DNA of 5,219 bases from positions 1 through 5,219 of the forward strand of contig CADCWC010000312.1 in NCBI GenBank assembly GCA_902806305.1. Reading direction: 5' to 3'. The position numbers were made by a program, and so were the translations under genes. The stretch comes from an uncultured Thermoleophilia bacterium. GTDB lineage: Bacteria > Actinomycetota > Thermoleophilia > Gaiellales > F1-60-MAGs149. Below, one piece after another: positions 1 through 5,114 of this stretch (positions are counted from its first letter, which is position 1; each line of letters starts with the position of its first letter). The notes under the pieces were generated by a model that was given only the letters and a program-made list of their open reading frames with translations, ran no database searches and was not told where the DNA came from.

Positions 1-1
1 C

Positions 2-140
2 GGCGCGACCGACATCGTGACCGAGCGCGGCGACGAGGGCGTGGAACGCATCAAGGAGATGACCGGCGGACTGGGCGCGCATTCAGTCATCGAGGCGGTC
101 GGCACGCAGGAGTCGATGATGCAGTCCATCCGCTCCGCCC
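2..140 (+). CDS. Zinc-dependent alcohol dehydrogenase, internal fragment (cut at both ends)
   Basis: Reading in frame from base 2 gives about 46 residues beginning GATDIVTERGDEG. They contain GGLGAHSVIEAVG and then MMQSIRSARPG, which match the later part of the NAD(P)-binding Rossmann domain of medium-chain, zinc-dependent alcohol dehydrogenases, where the family continues RPGGHVG. No start codon is needed because the gene enters from outside the window. The GTG at 17 is an internal valine codon. After the RPG motif (ending near 146) the frame stays open but the sequence becomes a MoxR-type ATPase tail, so the dehydrogenase is cut off mid-domain and the rest of its Rossmann and C-terminal region is absent. 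As it stands the product could not be a working dehydrogenase. The family call is from motif memory. The right end is uncertain by about 10 bases because the junction lies in a motif both families can carry. Confidence 0.7.
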
Positions 141-148
141 GCCCCGGC
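131..148. other. Chimeric junction 1: dehydrogenase to MoxR
   Basis: Sequence before this point fits an alcohol dehydrogenase and sequence after it fits a MoxR ATPase, with no stop codon or frame change. The shared stretch encodes R-S-A-R-P-G. Dehydrogenases of this family carry IRSARPGG here, and MoxR proteins commonly carry an R-x-x-RPG/E motif just before the lid. That makes a short-overlap join likely, and the exact breakpoint cannot be placed by eye. Confidence 0.65.
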
Positions 149-391
149 GAGGGCGACCGAGAGATCACCGACAAGCTGCTCTGGGGTCCGGGTCCCCGCG
201 CCAGCCAGTCGCTGATGCTGGCGGTGCGCGCCCGCGCGCTTCTCGAGGGGCGGCTCGCGCCGTCGATCGAGGATGTGGCGATCCTCGCCGAGCCCGTGCT
301 CAAGCACCGCATGGCGATGACCTTCGCGGCCCGCGCCGACGGCGAGACGATCCCGAATCTCGTCGCCCGCCTCGCGGCGCGGCTGCGCTGA
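141..391 (+). CDS. MoxR-family AAA+ ATPase, C-terminal fragment
   Basis: About 80 residues ending in a TGA stop at 389-391. The segment ITDKLLWGPGPRASQ carries the lid motif of MoxR ATPases (WGPGPRASQ, with the sensor-2 arginine). It is followed by a helix like LMLAVRARALLEGR, then PSIEDV, then EPVLKHRMAMTF, all usual for the MoxR C-terminal lid. Walker A, Walker B and sensor 1, normally some 200 residues further upstream, are missing because the alcohol dehydrogenase fragment is joined there. The DUF58 start lies 7 bases after the stop, the normal moxR-DUF58 operon arrangement. In the family, MoxR ATPases act as chaperone-like partners of DUF58 and von Willebrand factor A proteins. The fragment has no ATP-binding half, so it is non-functional as drawn. 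Codons such as GGT, CTT, GAT and AAT fit the following DUF58 gene better than the later genes. Confidence 0.8.
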
Positions 392-398
392 ACGGCCG

Positions 399-1262
399 AT
401 GGCCCGGGTCCGGGTCCTCCCCGGCGAAGCGCGGTCTCCGGGCCGCGCGGAGACGAACGACGCCCTCACGCTCGCGAGCCGCATGCCTCGCCTCGTGCTG
501 GAGGGTCGCCGCGTCGCCGCGACCCTGACCCACGGCATCCACGGCCGCAGGCGCGCCGGCCCGGGCGAGAGCTTCTGGCAGTTCCGCCCCTTCGTCGCCG
601 GCGAGGCGGCGCAGCGGGTGGACTGGCGGCGCTCGGCCCGCGACGACAAGCTCTTCGTCCGCGAGCGGGAATGGGAGGCCGCGCATTCGATCTGGCTCTG
701 GGTCGACCGCTCCGCCTCCATGGGCTACGTCTCCGACCTCTCGCAGGCCCCGAAGATCGAGCGGGCCCTGGTCCTCGCGCTCGCGCTTGCCGACACCTTC
801 GTCGATACGGGCGAGCGCGTCGGCCTTCTCGGCCTGATGCCTGCCCGAGCCACCCGGCAGATCGCCGAGAAGCTCGCCGAGGCGCTGGTCGCCGACCGCG
901 CCGCCCTCGACGAGGACCTGCCGCCCCGCGCCCCCGTCGGCCGGCTCGACGAGGCGGTGCTGATCTCCGACTTCCTGTCGCCTCTCGACGAGATCGAGCC
1001 GGTGGTCGAGGGCATCTCGGGCCGCGGCGCGCGCGGCCACCTCGTCATGGTGCTCGATCCCGTGGAGGAGACCTTTCCCTTCGACGGCCAGGCCGTTCTG
1101 CACGACCTCGAGGCCGGCATTTCGCTTCGCGTCGGCGACGCCGGCTCCTGGGGCGGGGCCTACCGCGCCCGCATTGCCCAACACCGGGATGCCTTGAACG
1201 ATCTCGCCCGCCGTCGCGGCTGGACGTTCACGATCCACCGCACCGATCGTCCGGCGAGCGAG
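399..1262 (+). other. DUF58 (vWA-like) segment, nearly full length
   Basis: Residues 1-288 of the fused frame. The DUF58 hallmark RVDWRRSARDDKLFVRE is at residues 73-89. A MIDAS-like D-x-S-x-S (D103, S105, S107, in WVDRSASM) follows, and the fold continues through LISDFLSP (188-195) and GHLVMVLDP (213-221). It ends with RRRGWTFTIHRTDRPASE (271-288), close to where DUF58 proteins of about 290-300 residues stop, so only a short tail is missing. In the family, DUF58 proteins pair with MoxR ATPases and often precede membrane vWA proteins. Their biochemical role is poorly defined. The downstream partner genes expected in an alphaproteobacterial operon are absent because kinase sequence follows directly. 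Confidence 0.85.
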
Positions 1263-2396
1263 GCGGCGCTCCGGGTCGCGACGCTGGTCGCGGCCGACGC
1301 GCCGGTGCAGACGCTCTTCGACAGCGTGACGAACGAGGTCGGGCTGCTCCTCGGCGCCGACCTCTCGAACCTCTCGCGCTACGTCGGCCGCGAGCGGATC
1401 GAGGTCGTCGCAGGCTGGAGCCGACCCCCCGCGCGGCCGATCCCGACGGGCCGGGTGCTCGACCTCGACGGCGACACGCCGACGAGGCGGGTGCTGCGCA
1501 CGGGCCGCCCCGCCCGGGCCGACGACCTGCACACCATCGCGGGCGGCATGGCGGCCACGCTCCGAAGCCTCGGCATCCGCTCCTCCGTCGCCGCCCCGAT
1601 CAAGGCGGGCGGCGAGCTCTGGGGCGCCGTCACCGCGGCGAGGACGCAGGGCGAGCCGCTGCCGCCCGACGCGGAGCAGCGGCTCGGTGACTTCGCGGAG
1701 CTCGTGGCGCAGGCCATCGCCAACACGGAGGCCCGGGAGGAGCTCGCGGCGTCGCGGATGCGCATCGTCGAGGCGAGCGACGCCGCGCGGCGACGCATCG
1801 AACGGAACCTGCACGACGGCGCGCAGCAGCGGCTCGTCTCGCTGGCCCTGTCGCTCCGGCTCGCCGAGCTCAAGCTCCGCGACCACCCGGACGCCGGCCC
1901 GCTGCTCGCCCAGGCCTCCGAGGACCTCGCGCTGACGCTCCAGGAGCTCCGGGAGCTGGCGCGGGGGATCCACCCCGCCGTGCTCACCGAGCGCGGCCTC
2001 CGGCCGGCGATCGAGGCGCTCGCGACCCGGGCCTCGGTGCCCGTCGACCTGCTCGAGCTGCCCGAGGAGCGCCTCCCCGAGCACGTCGAGGCGACCGCCT
2101 ACTACGTCGTCGCCGAGGCCCTCACGAACGTCACGAAGTACGCGGGCCCGACCGTCGCGCAGGTCTCGGTGCGACACGTCGCCGGGTGTCTGCTCGTCGA
2201 GGTGCGCGACGACGGCGTCGGCGGCGCCGACGTGGGGCGAGGCTCCGGGCTGCGTGGACTGCACGACCGCGTCGGGGCCGTGCGCGGGACGCTCCGCGTC
2301 GACAGCCGGCCCGGCCGCGGGACGACGATCAGCGCGTCGATCCCGGTCGACGGGCCCGCCGAGAGCTCGAAGGCGGACGCGGCGCGACGCGCGTAG
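399..2396 (+). CDS. DUF58 domain joined in frame to GAF sensor histidine kinase (665 aa, probably chimeric)
   Basis: A single open frame of 665 codons from ATG 399 to TAG 2394-2396. Residues 1 to about 288 form a DUF58 protein and residues about 289-665 a cytoplasmic GAF-HisKA_3-HATPase_c kinase. The two parts are described separately below. ATG 399 is chosen because it lies 7 bases after the MoxR stop and its N-terminus resembles alphaproteobacterial DUF58 proteins. No clear Shine-Dalgarno site is seen, and ATG 483 (residue 29) is an alternative. I know of no family with this domain order. Hand counting gives about 20 T-ending codons in the first 288 and about 3 in the last 377, a change that coincides with the domain boundary. 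The simplest reading is two gene pieces from different genomes joined in frame. A true fusion protein is possible but weakly supported. Confidence 0.75.
   Translation: MARVRVLPGEARSPGRAETNDALTLASRMPRLVLEGRRVAATLTHGIHGRRRAGPGESFWQFRPFVAGEAAQRVDWRRSARDDKLFVREREWEAAHSIWLWVDRSASMGYVSDLSQAPKIERALVLALALADTFVDTGERVGLLGLMPARATRQIAEKLAEALVADRAALDEDLPPRAPVGRLDEAVLISDFLSPLDEIEPVVEGISGRGARGHLVMVLDPVEETFPFDGQAVLHDLEAGISLRVGDAGSWGGAYRARIAQHRDALNDLARRRGWTFTIHRTDRPASEAALRVATLVAADAPVQTLFDSVTNEVGLLLGADLSNLSRYVGRERIEVVAGWSRPPARPIPTGRVLDLDGDTPTRRVLRTGRPARADDLHTIAGGMAATLRSLGIRSSVAAPIKAGGELWGAVTAARTQGEPLPPDAEQRLGDFAELVAQAIANTEAREELAASRMRIVEASDAARRRIERNLHDGAQQRLVSLALSLRLAELKLRDHPDAGPLLAQASEDLALTLQELRELARGIHPAVLTERGLRPAIEALATRASVPVDLLELPEERLPEHVEATAYYVVAEALTNVTKYAGPTVAQVSVRHVAGCLLVEVRDDGVGGADVGRGSGLRGLHDRVGAVRGTLRVDSRPGRGTTISASIPVDGPAESSKADAARRA
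1260..1290. other. Chimeric junction 2: DUF58 to GAF kinase
   Basis: The DUF58 C-terminal motif HRTDRPASE (ending at 1262) runs straight into AALRVATLVA, which resembles the linker before GAF domains in actinobacterial kinases (ALRRVATLVA-like). Frame is kept. DUF58 tails of this type often continue with an alanine/leucine-rich helix, so the codons for E-A-A-L-R are a plausible shared overlap. Third-position T usage falls sharply after this point. Confidence 0.65.
1263..2396 (+). other. GAF-HisKA_3-HATPase_c sensor kinase segment, N-terminus missing
   Basis: Residues 289-665 of the fused frame. A GAF domain spans about 300-445, with LLLGADLSNLSRY, a GRPAR turn and LGIRSSVAAPI followed by GELWGAV. 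The HisKA_3 dimerisation helix contains RRRIERNLHDGAQQRL, with H472 as the predicted phosphorylated histidine. The HATPase_c domain shows the N-box EALTNVTKYA (N577), the G1 box DDGVG (D604-G608) and the G2 box GSGL (615-618), and ends GRGTTISASIP. All catalytic boxes are intact, so this part should be kinase-competent. No membrane segment is seen; GAF domains usually bind small ligands or mediate dimerisation. NarL/LuxR-type response regulators are the usual partners of HisKA_3 kinases, but none lies in the window. The original start is lost upstream of the junction. Confidence 0.9.
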
Positions 2397-2446
2397 GCCG
2401 CCCGGTCGCAGCCGCCTGTCGCGTCGCCCGGGGCCGCGTCGGCCGG

Positions 2447-2452
2447 TACGCT
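2447..2452 (+). promoter_or_regulatory. Probable -10 element (TACGCT) of a leaderless promoter
   Basis: TACGCT matches the actinobacterial -10 pattern TAN3T and ends 7 bases before the ATG of the Rieske oxygenase. A transcript from it would begin at or very near that ATG, and no Shine-Dalgarno sequence precedes the ATG. No convincing -35 hexamer is visible. It lies in the 63-base gap after the kinase, so the oxygenase is probably transcribed on its own. Confidence 0.45.
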
Positions 2453-2459
2453 CCCGGCC

Positions 2460-3551
2460 ATGACCGCTCTCGACACCGCCCGCGCGGCGACGCTCCCGGC
2501 CGAGCTCTACCTCGATCCTGCGGTCCTCGCGCGCGAGGTCGAACGCATCTTCGGCCGGACCTGGCAGCTCGTGGCGCGCGCCGACGAGCTGGCCCGGCCG
2601 GGCGACTTCGTGCCCGCCACGATCGTCGACGAGCCGATCGTCATCGCGCGCGGCACGGACGGCGTGCTGCGGGGGTTCTACAACGTCTGCCGGCACCGGG
2701 CGGGGCAGGTCGCCCTGACGCGCGGCAACCGCAAGTCGCTCCAGTGCCGCTACCACGGCTGGACCTACGGCCTCGACGGGCGACTGCGGGCCTGCCCGGA
2801 GATGGACGGGACGGAGGGCTTCCGCAAGGAGGACTTCGGACTGATCCCGATCCGCGTCGATCGCTTCGGCCCGTTCGTGTTCGCGAACCTCGACCCGGAC
2901 GCCCCGAGCCTCGCCGAGGTCCTCGGGGCCATCCCCGACGAGGTGGCCGGGGCGGGCTACGACATCGACCGGATGCGGCTCGTCGAGCGGCGCGACTACG
3001 TGATCGAGTGCAACTGGAAGGTCTACGTCGACAACTACCTCGAGGGCTACCACCTCCCGATCGCGCACCCCGGGCTGTTCCGCGAGCTCGACTACGACGC
3101 CTACCGCGTCGAGACGTTCCCGTGGTACTCGAAGCAGCACGCGCCGATCCGCGACCTGAAGCCCGGCGAGGAGATCGGCCGGGACCGGCGCTACATCCGC
3201 TCGCCCGACGGCGAGGAGGACGCCCTCTACTACTGGCTGTTCCCGAACACGATGCTGAACATCTACCAGGACAACATCAGCTCGAACGTGATCCTGCCGC
3301 TCGGCCCCGACCGCACGCTGACGATCTTCGAGTGGTTCTTCGCCGAGCCGGGCACGGGTCAGGGCTGGGAGTCGATGCAGCAGACGATCGCCTTCTCGGA
3401 CGAGATCCAGCAGGAGGACATCGTCCTCTGCGAGCAGGTGCAGCGCGGCCTCCGCTCCCGGTCGTACTCGACCGGCCGGTTCAGCGCCAAGCGCGAGAAC
3501 GGCGTGCACCACTTCCAGGAGCTGGTCCGCACGGCGCTCGAGGGGGACTGA
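2460..3551 (+). CDS. Rieske [2Fe-2S] non-heme iron oxygenase, alpha subunit (ring-hydroxylating / quaternary-amine type)
   Basis: A 363-residue protein, a normal length for a single-polypeptide Rieske oxygenase alpha subunit. The N-terminal Rieske domain (about 35-145) binds its [2Fe-2S] cluster through CRHR (C77, H79) and CRYHGW (C96, H99). The catalytic domain carries the mononuclear iron site: H198 and H203 in DNYLEGYHLPIAHPGL, with D320 in QQEDIVLCEQVQRGL as the likely third ligand. The residue three before the first histidine, which passes electrons between subunits, is glutamate (E195). Naphthalene dioxygenase has aspartate there, whereas carnitine oxygenase CntA has glutamate. The enzyme would insert oxygen from O2 in the cytoplasm, using electrons from a separate reductase, which is not in the window. 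Substrate cannot be told: choline/betaine/carnitine-like compounds or an aromatic acid are both open. ATG 2460 is favoured because it follows a probable -10 element and the protein starts as the family does. It converges on the HDOD-GGDEF gene with a 37-base gap. Confidence 0.92.
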   Translation: MTALDTARAATLPAELYLDPAVLAREVERIFGRTWQLVARADELARPGDFVPATIVDEPIVIARGTDGVLRGFYNVCRHRAGQVALTRGNRKSLQCRYHGWTYGLDGRLRACPEMDGTEGFRKEDFGLIPIRVDRFGPFVFANLDPDAPSLAEVLGAIPDEVAGAGYDIDRMRLVERRDYVIECNWKVYVDNYLEGYHLPIAHPGLFRELDYDAYRVETFPWYSKQHAPIRDLKPGEEIGRDRRYIRSPDGEEDALYYWLFPNTMLNIYQDNISSNVILPLGPDRTLTIFEWFFAEPGTGQGWESMQQTIAFSDEIQQEDIVLCEQVQRGLRSRSYSTGRFSAKRENGVHHFQELVRTALEGD

Positions 3552-3575
3552 CGGCGCCGGGCCGGCGCGGCGCCG
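3552..3575. terminator. Candidate bidirectional terminator hairpin
   Basis: CGGCGCCG at 3552-3559 and again at 3568-3575 can pair as an 8-bp all-GC stem with an 8-base loop. It begins right after the oxygenase stop and lies 13 bases from the stop of the convergent HDOD-GGDEF gene. No T-tract follows on either strand, so if it works it is the U-less kind proposed for actinobacteria. The local base composition makes GC palindromes common, so confidence is limited. Confidence 0.4.
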
Positions 3576-3588
3576 AACTCGGGCCGGC

Positions 3589-4914
3589 TCAGCCGTCCGC
3601 GTCGCGTCCGACGCGGTGGCGACCGCGGTGCTTCGCGCCGTAGAGTGCGCGGTCGGCGCGCTCGAGCAGCGCGTTCAGCTCGTAGATCCCCGTCACGGCG
3701 GCGGCCACCCCGATCGAGATGCTCACGTCCGGCGCCTCGCGGGTCCGCCGGGCGAAGGCCGTGTCGACCTCCTCGATGATGCGCGCCGCGACGGCGACCG
3801 CCTCGTCGCCCTCGACGTCCAGCCAGACGGCGAACTCGTCACCGCCGAGGCGCCCGGCCAGGCCGTGACGGTCGAGGATGCGCGCCACCTCGGTCAGCAC
3901 GAGGTCGCCGGCCCGGTGGCCGAAGCGGTCGTTGACCTCCTTGAAGCGGTCGACGTCGCAGATCAGCAGGCTGCCGCCGCTGCCGTCCTCCAGGCGGCCG
4001 CGGATCGCGGCCTGCCACGAGCGCCGGTTGGCGATGCCCGTGAGATCGTCGATCCGCGACAGCCGCTCCATCTCCTCGATCCGGGACCCGAGCGTCTGGC
4101 CGTTCGGACGGCTGTCGCGGTGGAGTGCGGCCAGGGCCAGGTCGTCGAGGTCCTCGGCGCGGAGCCTGAGCAGCGCGAGCGCGCCCGCGAGCAGCCGCTC
4201 GTCGGTCTCCTGTCCGGTCAGCGCGTCGACGGTGGCGCTCGCGAGCTGGACGCAGGCGGTCGCCGGCTCGGGTACGTCGTGGCCCGAGCACCCGCCGTGG
4301 TGCAGGGCGACGGCACTCGTCACGTCGCGGGGCAGGTCCCAGTACCGAGCCATCAGCCCGCCGACGAGCGCGTGGTCGACGCCGAACGCCTCGCGCTCGG
4401 CGGTGGCGCGGGCGGTCCCACCCGGGTGGCGCAGGGCGATCGCCTCGGCCGTCCCCGCGTCGAAGGCGAGCGGCAGCACGAGTTTCCCGAGGTCGTGCAG
4501 CAGGCCCGCAAGGTGCGGGGTGTCGGCGGGCACGCCCGCGCGATCGGCGATCGCGGCGGCGAGTGCGGCGACGGACACCGCGTGGATGTGCATCTGCCCG
4601 CGCGTGATGCGGCCGCAGCCCGGCGGGCGGTCGAGGAACCCGTACGGCGTCGCCTCGAGCGCCTGGAGCCGCACGGCGCGACGTCCGACGAGCGTCACGG
4701 CCTGGCGGACCGTCGCGGCCTGGATCGGTCGGGCGTACTGGCCCGAGTTGGCGCTTCGGAGCACGTTGGCCGCGAACGCCTCGTCGGCCTCGATCGCGGC
4801 GACGACCTCGCCCGTCGACGTCTCGGCGTCGTCGGCCAGGCGCAGGAGTCGACGGATGCTCGTATCGAGCACCGGAAGCGGTCCGACCGTGCGCATGACA
4901 CGGACCAGCCGCAT
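3589..4914 (-). CDS. HDOD domain - GGDEF diguanylate cyclase fusion protein
   Basis: A 441-residue cytoplasmic protein with no membrane segment. The HDOD part (about 5-265) starts with GPLPVLDTSIRRLL and contains VLRSANSGQY (51-60), AVTLVGRRAVRL (72-83) and GLLHDLGKLVLPLAF (137-151). The GGDEF part (about 286-437) has DDLTGIANRRSW, the metal/substrate motif CDVDRFKEVNDRFGHRAGD (319-337) and an intact GGDEF at 357-361, so synthesis of c-di-GMP from two GTP is expected. The RxxD product-inhibition site is absent: DRHG occupies that position. HD metal-ligand-type residues (H111, H140-D141, H181, H205-H206) are kept, which is not true of all HDOD domains. The start is placed at ATG 4914 because GGAGGG sits 6 bases upstream and the HDOD domain begins within about ten residues. 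Longer starts exist at GTG 4959 and ATG 4986; the codons between are GC3-rich, so the 4986 start remains possible. Signalling input and target are unknown. Confidence 0.9.
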   Translation of the reverse strand: MRLVRVMRTVGPLPVLDTSIRRLLRLADDAETSTGEVVAAIEADEAFAANVLRSANSGQYARPIQAATVRQAVTLVGRRAVRLQALEATPYGFLDRPPGCGRITRGQMHIHAVSVAALAAAIADRAGVPADTPHLAGLLHDLGKLVLPLAFDAGTAEAIALRHPGGTARATAEREAFGVDHALVGGLMARYWDLPRDVTSAVALHHGGCSGHDVPEPATACVQLASATVDALTGQETDERLLAGALALLRLRAEDLDDLALAALHRDSRPNGQTLGSRIEEMERLSRIDDLTGIANRRSWQAAIRGRLEDGSGGSLLICDVDRFKEVNDRFGHRAGDLVLTEVARILDRHGLAGRLGGDEFAVWLDVEGDEAVAVAARIIEEVDTAFARRTREAPDVSISIGVAAAVTGIYELNALLERADRALYGAKHRGRHRVGRDADG

Positions 4915-4920
4915 GGTCGC

Positions 4921-4926
4921 CCCTCC
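4921..4926 (-). promoter_or_regulatory. Ribosome binding site for the HDOD-GGDEF gene
   Basis: On the minus strand GGAGGG lies 6 bases before ATG 4914. It is the best-spaced Shine-Dalgarno site among the possible starts: ATG 4986 has none upstream, and the AGGAG before GTG 4959 is about 17 bases away. It therefore decides the start chosen here. Confidence 0.6.
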
Positions 4927-4993
4927 GGGGACCAGCTCGTACCACGTCTCGTCGCTCACCGTCGCGGTCGCCGCCTCTCCTTGCATGTGTCGG

Positions 4994-5021
4994 CGGCGAT
5001 CCGTGACACTGTACGGCGATC
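4994..5021. repeat. Two 8-bp direct repeats (CGGCGATC) flanking the -10 element
   Basis: CGGCGATC occurs at 4994-5001 and at 5014-5021, with starts 20 bases apart (about two helical turns) and the TACAGT -10 element between them. The placement would suit a dimeric repressor or other operator-binding protein at the HDOD-GGDEF promoter. In DNA this GC-rich an 8-mer pair can also arise by chance. Confidence 0.3.
5008..5013 (-). promoter_or_regulatory. Probable -10 element (TACAGT) of the HDOD-GGDEF promoter
   Basis: On the minus strand TACAGT matches the TAN3T -10 pattern and is one of the few AT-containing hexamers in this 200-base gap. Transcription would begin near 5001, giving a leader of about 87 bases before ATG 4914 or about 15 bases before ATG 4986. 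No clear -35 is visible. Confidence 0.45.
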
Positions 5022-5114
5022 GCGGGGGGCCGGTCGGCACCTCGGGCCGAAAGACGACGATCGGACGCCGGGGCGGGGCGGCCGGACCTCCACCACGACC
5101 AGGGGCAGGCGCCT

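Noticed and set aside
345..348. RxxD at residues 345-348 of the HDOD-GGDEF protein as an I-site (positions here are residues)
   Set aside because: RILD is followed by eight residues before GGDEF, whereas the I-site is separated by five. At the correct position the sequence is DRHG.
17..391. A single 124-residue protein starting at GTG 17
   Set aside because: The GTG is an internal valine of a dehydrogenase entering from outside the window, and the frame changes family at about 131-148, so it is not one gene.
300..3512. A 1070-codon open frame on the minus strand lying antisense to DUF58, the kinase and the oxygenase
   Set aside because: Long antisense frames are expected in DNA with extreme GC3 because stop codons are rare. 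It shows no domain, is dominated by Arg, Val, Leu, Asp and Ala, and runs through both chimeric junctions opposite strongly supported genes.
2186..3643. A 485-codon plus-strand frame overlapping the kinase end and the oxygenase
   Set aside because: The translation is Arg/Pro/Gly-rich and without motifs. The overlapped frames carry clear catalytic motifs.
3839..4945. A 368-codon alternative minus-strand frame within the HDOD-GGDEF gene
   Set aside because: Arg-rich shadow frame. The real frame has the GGDEF and HDOD motifs and G/C in third codon positions.
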